The position numbers were made by a program, and so were the translations under genes. This document shows positions 1-7,023 of a stretch of DNA of 20,869 bases, piece by piece. The stretch spans positions 1 through 20,869 of the forward strand of contig JACKHT010000027.1 in assembly GCA_020638855.1 (NCBI GenBank), written 5' to 3'. The notes under the pieces were generated by a model that was not told where the DNA came from, did no database searches, and was given only the letters and a program-made list of their open reading frames with translations. The DNA comes from Planctomycetota bacterium (GTDB lineage Bacteria > Planctomycetota > UBA1135 > GCA-002686595). How positions within the stretch are numbered: the first letter of the stretch is position 1; the number at the start of each line of letters is the position of its first letter.

Positions 1-107
1 GGCGAAGCATTCCGACCTGCCCCCGGGCGGTGCTTGGTCCGGGCGTGTATGCGGCTTGAGGGGAGGCTTCCACACGCAACCCAGTCAGTTACGAAATACA
101 GCAGCGC
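1..107. other. Window edge, no supported gene
   Basis: No gene can be supported here. One plus-strand frame entering from the left edge reads through to a TGA at 57-59 and could be the last 18 codons of a plus-strand gene converging on the operon that ends at 154. There are too few residues to identify it. The strong palindrome at 108-133 would then lie between two convergent genes. Confidence 0.3.
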
Positions 108-133
108 GGCCCCCTGGAAGCTTCCAGGGGGCC
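108..133 (-). terminator. 26-bp perfect palindrome, probable operon terminator
   Basis: The left half GGCCCCCTGGAAG (108-120) is followed directly by its exact reverse complement (121-133). Three further outer pairs (104-106 with 135-137) are possible across one mismatch. It lies 20 bases past the minus-strand stop codon at 154, the normal place for a terminator hairpin. The downstream minus-strand sequence is only moderately T-rich (CTGTATTTCG), so it is not a textbook intrinsic terminator. It could act for both strands, block 3' exonucleases, or bind a protein as DNA. Confidence 0.6.
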
Positions 134-153
134 ACGCGCATGGGTACGTTGGC

Positions 154-798
154 CTAGCGGCGGATCTGCTGAATCTCCACCAAACCCGAACCGCGCTGGA
201 AAGCGATCTCCCCCCGGATCCCGGGGCGAATCATGGTCAAGACCCGGACGGGCTCGCCACCCTGTTGGGCAGCCAGGACGGGCATGACATCGAGCGAAAC
301 CGGGTCCGAGAAGCCGACGGCTCGCGCCCCGCTTTGCCACGCGCCAATCTGTAGGGCGTAGAACCAGGGATACGGGGTCCCGGCAGTCAGATCCAGGTGT
401 ACCAAGCCCGATTGCAGGCTGACTTCGTCCACGACCAACTGCACATTCCCATGGAAGGCTAGTCGGACTTGGCCCTCGGGAAGCGAGGTCGCTTCCACCC
501 AACCCGTGCCCCAAGCCCCGCCAATCACGTTGCGGACCTGGTTGCTGGGGAGGGTCATGGTCAGCGTCGTTTGGCGCGCCAATTGATCGCTCCACAACTC
601 GTCCCAAGGATTCGTTCCCCCGGCCATAACAGGCAGGGTGCCGATCGAATCCCCGCTATAGGCGAAGCCATCCGATATAGGGGAGGTGTCCTTGGCAAAT
701 AGGAGCACGGAGCTAAGTCCGAGCATCAAAGCCAGGGCGCCTAGTCGCGAGGGCCAAGACAGCATCTTCATAGTTTTGGTTTTCCGGATTCTTTTCAT
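154..798 (-). CDS. Secreted protein of unknown function, third gene of the sigma operon
   Basis: This is a 214-aa protein that I do not recognise. It begins with a basic stretch (MKRIRKTKTMKM) and a hydrophobic core (about residues 18-34, LGALALMLGLSSVLLFA), which is a Sec signal peptide. The mature part alternates short polar and hydrophobic segments as in beta-rich proteins, has no cysteine and shows no catalytic motif. The start at 798 was chosen because its ATG overlaps the stop of the upstream gene in the pattern TGATG, with AAGGGGGG just before it; a longer reading from 915 would remove the signal peptide from the N-terminus. An internal ATG nine codons later is also possible. Its position behind a sigma factor and a probable anti-sigma factor suggests an exported effector or sensor of that circuit, which is inference. 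Confidence 0.75.
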   Translation of the reverse strand: MKRIRKTKTMKMLSWPSRLGALALMLGLSSVLLFAKDTSPISDGFAYSGDSIGTLPVMAGGTNPWDELWSDQLARQTTLTMTLPSNQVRNVIGGAWGTGWVEATSLPEGQVRLAFHGNVQLVVDEVSLQSGLVHLDLTAGTPYPWFYALQIGAWQSGARAVGFSDPVSLDVMPVLAAQQGGEPVRVLTMIRPGIRGEIAFQRGSGLVEIQQIRR

Positions 799-1835
799 CA
801 CTGAGCCCCCCCTTGGGAGTCGATCGAGAACAATTCCGGGCAGGACTGCTCGAAGTGGACCGCAAAGGCAGGATCCGCATCGATGGTCTTTCGAAGTGTT
901 TGCGAGGCCATGCATAGGCTGGCCACCGCCGGGCCGCGTTCCGGGAAGCGATTGAGAAGCTCACGGAACCAATGCATCCCCGCCTGCAAGCGCCCCATCC
1001 CGAGGGATGCGATGGCGAGGTTGAAGTAGGCTGGCCAGAAGCGCGGCTCTTGCTCAGCCAGCCCAGTCAGGGTGATCCAACGGTAGTAGGTTGCCGCCAA
1101 GCGGTGCTCACCTTCCTCGGTGTGCAACTGGCCAATCTGCATGGCCGCGTGGCCACGGTTCTCGGGGCTGACGGCCGTGTCGAAGACTTCCCTGTACAAG
1201 CGCTCGGCCTTGAGGGCATGCCCCTGGAAGCCATAGACAAACGCAAGGTAGATGCGGGCTTCTTCGTGATCCGACTCGATTTCCAGGGCCTGCTGCAAAA
1301 GGCGGATCCCCTTCTCGATGGGGTCTTGGATGCGCTCAAGCCGACCGTTGAAGAGGTGACGAGCTTCGGACCAGCGACTTGCACCTTCGCCAGCGCGCTC
1401 GGATTGCAAGACTCCGTCTACAAAGCCTCGTCCTTGGGCCTTGGTCGCTTGAATCGGGACCGCCCGGGCAAAGACCTGCTCGCGGAACCGGTCAAAGTCC
1501 ATGCCGCTCAGGATGTAGGCCTTGCCAAGTTGGTAGAAGATCGACGCTAGTTTTTGGTCTAGAACCTGAGCCGCATCACCGGCAAGATCGGAATCACCGC
1601 CCAGCATGGCCACGCGAGCGGAAATGCGCTCTGGATCCAACACGTCCCGGTGCATCCGAGCAAAACGCTGGATCTCCTCGAAGAATGTGGCGCATTCGGT
1701 GTCACCCTCGATCTTGACCAGTACCTGGGCGGCTGCGGACTCGTCGAGCTCTCCGTCCGCAAGGCACGAAAGTTCGTACTGGAGGGCGAGTTGCCCTTCG
1801 GTCAAACCATCCATCCAATCATCAAAAGCGTTCAT
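798..1835 (-). CDS. Probable anti-sigma factor with TPR repeats
   Basis: This is a 345-aa protein. Residues about 18-70 (ELSCLADGELDESAAAQVL, then ECATFFEEIQRFARMHRDVL) follow the pattern of the anti-sigma N-terminal domain, a 'DGEL' helix followed by a short helix with a Cys, but lack the full His-x3-Cys-x2-Cys zinc site. From about residue 165 to 300 the protein is helical with the spacing of tetratricopeptide repeats, for example EKGIRLLQQALEIESDHEEA and EARIYLAFVYGFQGHALKAE. No membrane segment is visible, so the protein is probably cytoplasmic. Its ATG overlaps the sigma-factor stop by four bases (ATGA, 1832-1835), which suggests coupled translation and fits a sigma/anti-sigma pair. The anti-sigma role rests on context and a weak motif; a scaffold role for the TPR part is equally possible. 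Confidence 0.75.
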   Translation of the reverse strand: MNAFDDWMDGLTEGQLALQYELSCLADGELDESAAAQVLVKIEGDTECATFFEEIQRFARMHRDVLDPERISARVAMLGGDSDLAGDAAQVLDQKLASIFYQLGKAYILSGMDFDRFREQVFARAVPIQATKAQGRGFVDGVLQSERAGEGASRWSEARHLFNGRLERIQDPIEKGIRLLQQALEIESDHEEARIYLAFVYGFQGHALKAERLYREVFDTAVSPENRGHAAMQIGQLHTEEGEHRLAATYYRWITLTGLAEQEPRFWPAYFNLAIASLGMGRLQAGMHWFRELLNRFPERGPAVASLCMASQTLRKTIDADPAFAVHFEQSCPELFSIDSQGGAQ

Positions 1836-2710
1836 TGCGCACCTTCCTGGGGCACAGGACTCGATTCCATTCGGGGGTGGACATCGCCAGTTTCCTTGGG
1901 ATCTCGAGCGGGACGACAGCCATGGGGTAGGCCATCAAATACGCGCCGCATGGCGCGGTGGATCTTTCTACGCGCGCGGAAGATCACCATTTTCAGGTTT
2001 TCGAGTTTGATGCCAACCTGGTCGGCTGCTTCTCGATAGCTGAGGCGATCCACTTCCACCAACCGCAAGGCCATGCGCTCGCGCTCCGACAGCATGGCGT
2101 AAAACTCCAAATAGAGTTGCAAGTAGGTGATGTACACTTGGGCGCACTCGAGTTGACTCTCGGAGTCGATGGCGCCGCGCAGGGGGCTGGCCGCCTGGGT
2201 TTCCGGCTGGTCCGAGAGATCCTCAAAGGGGACTTCGAGTTGACCGGCCAAGCCACGGCCTCGAAGCTGCTTCAAAACCGTGTTGCGCACAATCGTGGCG
2301 GACCACACCCGGAAGGCGTCCTCGCGTGCCGCATTGAAGCGGTGCGGGTAGCGATAGACGTTGACGAATACCTCCTGAAGCACGTCTAGGGAGTCCAAAC
2401 GACTCGAGTAGCGGCGCAGGCGGCGCATGACTTGGGCCAAGAGCGGACCGCCATTCAGTTCGTACAATAGGCCAAACGAACCGCGGTGTGCATGCAGCCG
2501 GAAGGCTTCCATCAACTGGGTCGAGAGCGCGTCCCGACGGGATTCCATCGAGCGTGTGGCGTCGGCCAAGATGGCCTGCATGGCTCGAACCAAGTGGCCT
2601 GCGATCGGATTGTCCCCTGTCCCAAACTGTCCAATGCGCTCGATCAACCGTCCGACAGCGCCATCCCCCTCCAGGGGGTTTTGGCTATGGATGGGATCGG
2701 TTGCCTGCAT
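1832..2710 (-). CDS. ECF-type RNA polymerase sigma factor, extended form
   Basis: The protein directs RNA polymerase to a set of promoters. Region 2 is clear at about residues 89-152 (DVLQEVFVNVYR, then FRVWSATIVRNTVLKQLRGRG), and region 4 at about 207-254 (LSERERMALRLVEVDRLSYREAADQVGI, then VIFRARRKIHRAM, a helix-turn-helix). At 292 aa it is longer than the usual ECF factor of about 180-200 aa because of an 85-residue N-terminal extension and a C-terminal tail of about 38 residues. The start at 2710 is a choice: the frame stays open to an ATG at 2818, but those added residues are proline- and cysteine-rich and look non-coding. No good ribosome binding site precedes either start. It is the first gene of the operon and overlaps the next by four bases. 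Confidence 0.9.
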   Translation of the reverse strand: MQATDPIHSQNPLEGDGAVGRLIERIGQFGTGDNPIAGHLVRAMQAILADATRSMESRRDALSTQLMEAFRLHAHRGSFGLLYELNGGPLLAQVMRRLRRYSSRLDSLDVLQEVFVNVYRYPHRFNAAREDAFRVWSATIVRNTVLKQLRGRGLAGQLEVPFEDLSDQPETQAASPLRGAIDSESQLECAQVYITYLQLYLEFYAMLSERERMALRLVEVDRLSYREAADQVGIKLENLKMVIFRARRKIHRAMRRVFDGLPHGCRPARDPKETGDVHPRMESSPVPQEGAQ

Positions 2711-2736
2711 GCGGAATGGGAGGGGGCAGGGGCGAA

Positions 2737-2752
2737 CGATGGCCAGCCATCG
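2737..2752. repeat. Inverted repeat upstream of the sigma gene
   Basis: CGATGGC and its exact complement GCCATCG are separated by CA, 26 bases ahead of the chosen sigma-factor start. It could be an operator or a leader hairpin. If translation really begins at 2818 it is only coding sequence. Confidence 0.3.
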
Positions 2753-2832
2753 AATCACCGAGGAGCAGAGCGGGTTGGAAAAAGGGGGGCTCGCACAAGC
2801 TCTAGCCCAACATAGCATCTAGGAGCGGATCC

Positions 2833-2862
2833 TTGGGGGGTTACAAATCCTTGCGGTACAAT
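2833..2862 (+). promoter_or_regulatory. Possible queG promoter with a dyad over the -10
   Basis: A TACAAT hexamer (2857-2862) lies 18 bases after TTGGGG (2833-2838), giving a passable sigma-70-type promoter pointing at queG. The dyad TTGCG (2851-2855) / CGCAA (2864-2868) is centred on the -10. The leader to the queG ATG would be about 135 bases. The -35 is poor, so this is tentative. Confidence 0.3.
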
Positions 2863-3001
2863 TCGCAAACATTCCCATAACACACTGCCAAACAGTCACT
2901 TAAGGAGGCTTAAGAATCCCAAAAGGCGGCAGAAGCGCAACGGGCCTGGATCTCCAAGGGAATTGCTTGGGGGAACGAAGCAACCAGGCCACCATGGCCC
3001 C

Positions 3002-4114
3002 ATGGACCCCCGGCAACAAGTCCTTGAGATGGCGCAAGGTGCGGGCTTCGACCTCGTGGGCCTAACGCCATTGGGGCCTCCCCGTGATGGGGCGGCCTTC
3101 GAGTCTTGGTTGGACGACGGCCTCCACGGGTCCATGGACTACTTGGAACGCAACCGTGACCGCATCTTGGACCCTGCCTCAGCAGGCGACCGACCCAGGA
3201 CCCTATTGATGGTGGGCCTCGGCCACTCGCGGCTCCAAGGCCGGCTCGAGGATGGGGCCCGAATCGCCCGCTACGCCCTTGGACGCGACTACCACAACTG
3301 GATGGGCAAGGCCCTGCGTCGGCTGGGCAAGGCACTGGTCCAAGCAGGCCTGGCGAGCAAGCCCCTGGCCCGGGTCGATGCCGTCCCGCTGATGGAGCGT
3401 TCGTATGCGGCTGATGCCGGCCTAGGGGTTCGCTCCAAGGCCACCAACCTATTGGCCCCCCGATTTGGGCCTTGGTTCTTCCTAGGTGAGTTGATTTTGG
3501 ACGTGGAGCTCGAGCCCACCTTGGGCGGCCCGAACATCGCTTGCGGGAGCTGTACGGCATGCATCGATGCGTGCCCCACCGGCGCCCTGGATTCACCTGG
3601 TCGCCTGGATGCCCGCTTGTGCATCAGCTATCAGACCATCGAGAATCGGGGCCCGATCCCCGCCGAGCTACGCGAGCACCATGGCAATTGGTTGTTTGGC
3701 TGCGATATCTGTTCGGAAGTCTGCCCGTGGGGGCACAAGGCGCCCAATTTGGCGGACCGCTTTGGGCTCCACCGGTCCATGGAGGGTCTAAGCCTGGTGC
3801 GGTTGATGGACCCAGGACTCACCGATCCAGCATTCGCACAGCTGTTGGAAGGCTCGGCCATGTCGCGCCCCAAGCGCCATGGGTTGGCACGCAATGCCGC
3901 GCTCGTGCTTGGCAACCACCCCAGCGAAGAGGGCCGCATCGCCCTGCTGCAGTCCCTCGGCAACGACCCCTCTCCCATCGTTCGTGAGATGAGCGCCTGG
4001 GCCTTAGGCCAAGGTCACCGTCTCGACGAAGGCACCCGATCGGCCATCGAACGGGCGTGGCGCCTGGAATCCAACCCGGACGCCCGGGCCGGGATGGAAG
4101 CCAGCCTCGGTTGA
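3002..4114 (+). CDS. queG: Epoxyqueuosine reductase QueG
   Basis: QueG reduces epoxyqueuosine to queuosine at the wobble position of GUN-anticodon tRNAs, using cobalamin and two [4Fe-4S] clusters in the cytoplasm. The 370-aa protein has the first ferredoxin-like cluster motif CxxCxxCxxxCP (Cys181, 184, 187, 191), a further Cys207, and the second motif CxxCxxxCP (Cys234, 237, 241). The segment VDAVPLMERSYAADAGLG (Asp126) matches the region holding the family's proposed catalytic Asp. The stretch normally reading GLGWIGKN is GLGVRSKA here, a variant. Residues about 295-365 are HEAT-like repeats that bind tRNA in characterised QueG proteins. The ATG at 3002 was chosen because a TTG at 2963 adds 13 residues unlike the family. 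queA lies 1.8 kb downstream on the other strand. No clear ribosome binding site is visible. Confidence 0.95.
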   Translation: MDPRQQVLEMAQGAGFDLVGLTPLGPPRDGAAFESWLDDGLHGSMDYLERNRDRILDPASAGDRPRTLLMVGLGHSRLQGRLEDGARIARYALGRDYHNWMGKALRRLGKALVQAGLASKPLARVDAVPLMERSYAADAGLGVRSKATNLLAPRFGPWFFLGELILDVELEPTLGGPNIACGSCTACIDACPTGALDSPGRLDARLCISYQTIENRGPIPAELREHHGNWLFGCDICSEVCPWGHKAPNLADRFGLHRSMEGLSLVRLMDPGLTDPAFAQLLEGSAMSRPKRHGLARNAALVLGNHPSEEGRIALLQSLGNDPSPIVREMSAWALGQGHRLDEGTRSAIERAWRLESNPDARAGMEASLG

Positions 4115-4478
4115 CCGCCGATTGTCCATTTTTCGCGACACCTCGTGGGGCGTTCCAAGACCCCACCCTGCACCTAACCCATTTCGCAGCAAGGTATTCG
4201 GAAAGCTTGGGTGAGCTCCCAGGGGAGTGCCAAGGCAGGGCTGAATCTTTTTCGAGATGGGGCGTTCAGTTTTCCCAACACCTGCGGCTTGAAGGGCAAG
4301 GTCTGGTTGGGCTCTTCCTAGTTCCCTAACCCTAGATTCAAGCGCACTTCACGCGATTCGAAGGGTCCGGGAACAGGATAGCCACGGGATCCGCGTTCCA
4401 TCGCAGGGTCCGGCTTCAGGCAGACCTCGGCACTCCCCAATGAGCACCCAATGAGCAGAAGACCACCCTTCTAGTTCC
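4115..4478. other. Intergenic region between queG and the zinc-ribbon gene
   Basis: These 364 bases hold no supported gene. A six-pair GC hairpin GTGGGG/CCCCAC (4145-4150 with 4161-4166), 31 bases past the queG stop, could help end transcription but has no T-tract. Near the right end lies the 11-bp tandem repeat listed separately. I see nothing else convincing. Confidence 0.5.
4436..4457. repeat. Two perfect tandem copies of CCCAATGAGCA
   Basis: The 11-base unit occurs at 4436-4446 and again at 4447-4457 without mismatch, ending 21 bases before the ATG of the zinc-ribbon gene. One helical turn per copy puts both on the same DNA face, as expected of a regulator half-site pair. A chance duplication cannot be excluded. 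Confidence 0.6.
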
Positions 4479-4700
4479 ATGGAATCCATCGACTTCTACA
4501 ACGACACAAAGTTTTGCCCCAAGTGCATGCGCTACGTGCGCTATCTGATGAGCATCCACACCTCTTACTGCACAGAGTGTGGCGGAGAGGTGCGGCTGTT
4601 CTCCAAAGAGGATTGGGAGGAGTTCAACCACGGAGTGGTGCCGAAACGACCGAAGAGCGGCCGATCCAGAAAGGTCGAGGCCGACGCCGACAGCGCGTAA
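4479..4700 (+). CDS. Small zinc-ribbon protein, function unknown
   Basis: This is a complete 73-aa protein with two CxxC knuckles, CPKC at residues 13-16 and CTEC at 31-34, separated by 14 residues. The spacing is that of a zinc ribbon holding one structural zinc. A basic and acidic tail (PKRPKSGRSRKVEADADSA) follows. There is no signal peptide or membrane segment, so it is cytoplasmic. Such ribbons bind nucleic acid or other proteins, and nothing here tells which. The clean Cys pattern, complete frame and tandem repeat upstream support a real gene. It is separate from queG by 364 bases and so is probably transcribed on its own. Confidence 0.8.
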   Translation: MESIDFYNDTKFCPKCMRYVRYLMSIHTSYCTECGGEVRLFSKEDWEEFNHGVVPKRPKSGRSRKVEADADSA

Positions 4701-5138
4701 CCCCGCCGGTGCAGCGCCCTTACCCCACTTGGAAAGCAAGTTCTCCCCTATCCCAAGTCCTCCCCTATCCACAGTTCCCGGGAGGGGCCTGACAAAGCAT
4801 CAGGGGGCGGGTTTTTGCTAGCGAAGTCCGTGCTGCGAGTTTCTGCCCATTTCCTACCACAGGACTCTTGCAGTACGTCTTGACCCCAAGGCTCGTTCGA
4901 CTGCCCGTCCCATTCAGGTGGACGGGGCCCCCGCAACCCGGCTTGGCGGCGCCGATCGAGCCCAACTCCAAACTCGGTTCCAACTAGACGGGAACAAGGT
5001 ATCGGAACCAAGATATCGGGACCACGGTATGATGGTGCTCGAGCCCATGGGCTTGGTATCCATGCGCTGCTTCCCCGACTGTTCCCGCAACCATTCGGCC
5101 CCGCAAGCGGGCAGTTCCCCGCGCTGAGAGATCATTCC
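4701..5138. other. Intergenic region before thiE
   Basis: These 438 bases have no supported gene; short open frames on both strands show no recognisable motif. They contain an 11-base direct repeat CTCCCCTATCC at 4743-4753 and 4760-4770, a weak five-pair hairpin (ACTTG/CAAGT, 4727-4741) after the zinc-ribbon stop, and the 14-base imperfect tandem repeat at 4996-5037. The thiE promoter should be here, but no good -35/-10 pair is visible. Confidence 0.5.
4996..5037. repeat. Imperfect 14-bp tandem repeat upstream of thiE
   Basis: AAGGTATCGGAACC (4996-5009) is followed directly by AAGATATCGGGACC (5010-5023; 12 of 14 identical), then by a diverged third unit that keeps only ACGGTAT. It ends about 100 bases before the thiE start. 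It may be a decayed minisatellite or a binding array. Confidence 0.45.
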
Positions 5139-5864
5139 GTGCAGAGCTTGGTATGGACCGGAGCGCAAAGACGCGAAAAGCTTCGGCAAGCTCGATTGAT
5201 GCTAGTTTTCACGCCGGAGCTGTGCGAGCTTCCCATCGAAGCCCTCGAGCAGGTTTGGGCCAGCGTGGATGTCGTGCAGATTCGGCCTAAGGCACTTGGT
5301 GACCGCTCAAGCGAACCCACCTCGGCTCGCTCCTGCTACGAATGGGCACAACGGGTTCTGGACTTGGCCCAAGGTCGGCCGGGACCCCGCCCCCTCTTGC
5401 TCGTCAACGATCGGGTGGATGTGGCGCAGGCCCTGGCACAAGAGGGAATCGACGGAGTCCATTTGGGCCAACACGATACGCCTTCATCGGTGGCTCGGGA
5501 AGTTTTGGGATCTGAGCCCCTCATTGGCCTATCGACGCACAACTATCGTGAAGTTCGCGAAGCGGAGGGCATGCCTGTGGACTACTTAGGCTTTGGCGCC
5601 GTATTCCCTACGACCACCAAGTCCGGGGTAGTGCACAACCAAAGTGTGAACAGCTGGATCGCACAAGGTCGAAGCAAAATCCCGGTCTTCCCGATCGGTG
5701 GGATCCAACCGGGCAATGCGTGGCTGTTGCGTCCTTTGGGCAGGGCCGCGGTTGGCTCAGGAATTCTCCAGGCTCCCAATCCGCTCGAGGCAGCACAGGC
5801 CATCGTGCAAGCACTACAACGGCATGGCCGTGGGATGAACCGGGACATGAACCCGCTGCATTAG
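5139..5864 (+). CDS. thiE: Thiamine-phosphate synthase
   Basis: ThiE joins the hydroxymethylpyrimidine diphosphate and thiazole phosphate moieties to give thiamine phosphate. The 241-aa TIM barrel shows the family signatures in order: QIRPK (47-51, the QLR-K strand), NDR (90-92), GVHLGQHD (106-113, diphosphate/Mg binding), IGLSTHN (129-135), GFGAVFPTTTKSG (151-163), PIGGI (185-189) and VGSGIL (205-210). The start is a GTG at 5139; the alternative ATG at 5199 would begin at MLVFTPELC, just at the first strand, so either is possible. It stands alone, without other thi genes, and converges on queA with a 24-base gap. No TPP riboswitch is present. The tail after about residue 225 is unconserved. 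Confidence 0.93.
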   Translation: MQSLVWTGAQRREKLRQARLMLVFTPELCELPIEALEQVWASVDVVQIRPKALGDRSSEPTSARSCYEWAQRVLDLAQGRPGPRPLLLVNDRVDVAQALAQEGIDGVHLGQHDTPSSVAREVLGSEPLIGLSTHNYREVREAEGMPVDYLGFGAVFPTTTKSGVVHNQSVNSWIAQGRSKIPVFPIGGIQPGNAWLLRPLGRAAVGSGILQAPNPLEAAQAIVQALQRHGRGMNRDMNPLH

Positions 5865-5888
5865 CCCAATTGCTTCCGAGCCACGCGC

Positions 5889-6953
5889 CTAGGGAAGGAC
5901 AAGCATCGCGTCTCCGTAGCTGAAGAAGCGCCAACGCTTCCCGATCGCTTGCTCGTAGAGATCCAGCAAGCGTTCCCGCCCGAGCAACGCGCTGACCAAG
6001 AGCAAGAGCGTACTACCCGGCAAATGGAAGTTGGTGAACAAGCCGTCCACAACGGAAAAGGAGTAGCCGGGTCGAATGAAGAGGTCGGTGCGGCCTTCGC
6101 CGGCTTTTAGGCTCCCCCCGCGACTGGCGGCTTCCAACGCACGCGCACTGGTAGTTCCAACCGCAATCACCCGGCCCCCGCGCGCTTTGCACGCTTGCAC
6201 AGCTTGCACGGTTTCCTCCGAAACATGAAAGCGCTCCTCATGCATGACGTGCGCATCCAAGTCCTCTACCTGGATAGGCAAAAAGGTACCCAACCCCACA
6301 TGTAGAGTGATGTGGGTGGTGGCGATCGCCTTGCGTTGGATGGAGTCCAACACCGCTGGGGTAAAGTGCAAACCAGCTGTCGGAGCCGCGACGGCGCCGG
6401 GGATTTCGGCAAACATCGTCTGGTAGTGTTCGCGATCCCTCGTGGCGCCACCTGCAGGGCGCTGGATGTAGGGCGGCAGGGGCATTTCGCCGTATTGCTC
6501 CAAAATCGGCTCAACCCCCCTGGAAGGAGCACTCAGATCCTCCAGCTGGACTCTCCAGTACGCGCCCACCTCGCCGTTTCGATCGGGCACTCGCTCAACC
6601 ATCCGCACTTGTACGGTCTCGTTGATCCACAGAATCTCTGCGGGCTTGGGTTTCTTCGCTGGACGCACCATCGCCAACCACTGGCCCGGTGACCCAGCAG
6701 GTTCGAGAAACAGCAGTTCCACTCGCCCACCACTCGCGCGCTGCCCCCAGAGCCGGGCGGGCAGCACCCGGGTATTGTTGAACACAAGCAAGTCCCGCGG
6801 GTCGAGGTAATCCGCAAGCGCAGCGACCCTGGTCTGGATTCCCTCCCCTTCTCCCGTGTGCTGGATCCAGAGGCGCGCCGAATCCCGGGGTTCGGCTGGC
6901 TCCTGTGCGATCAACTCGGGAGGAAGATCGAATTGGAGGTCGGAAAGATGCAT
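5889..6953 (-). CDS. queA: S-adenosylmethionine:tRNA ribosyltransferase-isomerase QueA
   Basis: QueA transfers and rearranges the ribosyl part of S-adenosylmethionine onto preQ1 in tRNA, giving epoxyqueuosine, the substrate of QueG. The 354-aa protein is full length and has the family landmarks: DFDLPPELIAQ-type start (LQFDLPPELIAQEPAEPRDSA), DLLVFNNTRVLPARL, GEMPLPPYI, the AAPTAGLHF motif near residues 190-198, HVGLGTF, MHEE, GTTSARALE and the C-terminal NFHLPGSTLLLLVSA. It starts with ATG at 6953. The 805-aa gene lies upstream on the same strand with a 70-base gap, so the two may share a transcript. Together with queG it indicates that the cell makes queuosine in tRNA; tgt and the preQ1 genes are outside the window. 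Confidence 0.97.
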   Translation of the reverse strand: MHLSDLQFDLPPELIAQEPAEPRDSARLWIQHTGEGEGIQTRVAALADYLDPRDLLVFNNTRVLPARLWGQRASGGRVELLFLEPAGSPGQWLAMVRPAKKPKPAEILWINETVQVRMVERVPDRNGEVGAYWRVQLEDLSAPSRGVEPILEQYGEMPLPPYIQRPAGGATRDREHYQTMFAEIPGAVAAPTAGLHFTPAVLDSIQRKAIATTHITLHVGLGTFLPIQVEDLDAHVMHEERFHVSEETVQAVQACKARGGRVIAVGTTSARALEAASRGGSLKAGEGRTDLFIRPGYSFSVVDGLFTNFHLPGSTLLLLVSALLGRERLLDLYEQAIGKRWRFFSYGDAMLVLP

Positions 6954-7023
6954 GGAGGGCTAGTGATACCCTAGAGAGCGCCGTCGGGAAACCAACCCTC
7001 CAAGAATTGGGTGGAGCCAAGGT

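Noticed and set aside
2710..2857. Autoregulated ECF promoter (GGAA..-N16/17-GTC type) before the sigma operon
   Set aside because: The only GGAAT-like sequence on the minus strand (near 2875) has no CGTC-type -10 at the right spacing.
4330..4380. Reverse-strand TTCGAATC near 4359 as a tRNA 3' part
   Set aside because: No matching T-stem or acceptor stem, and no CCA-like end.
4890..4920. GTTCGAC resembling a tRNA T-loop
   Set aside because: The flanking bases do not form a T-stem, and no anticodon or acceptor stem can be built around it.
5120..5145. CTGAGA just before thiE as a TPP riboswitch
   Set aside because: The CTGAGA core lies 14 bases before the start codon, and the second conserved part (GAACCTGAT and the closing stem) is missing from the following sequence, which is already coding.
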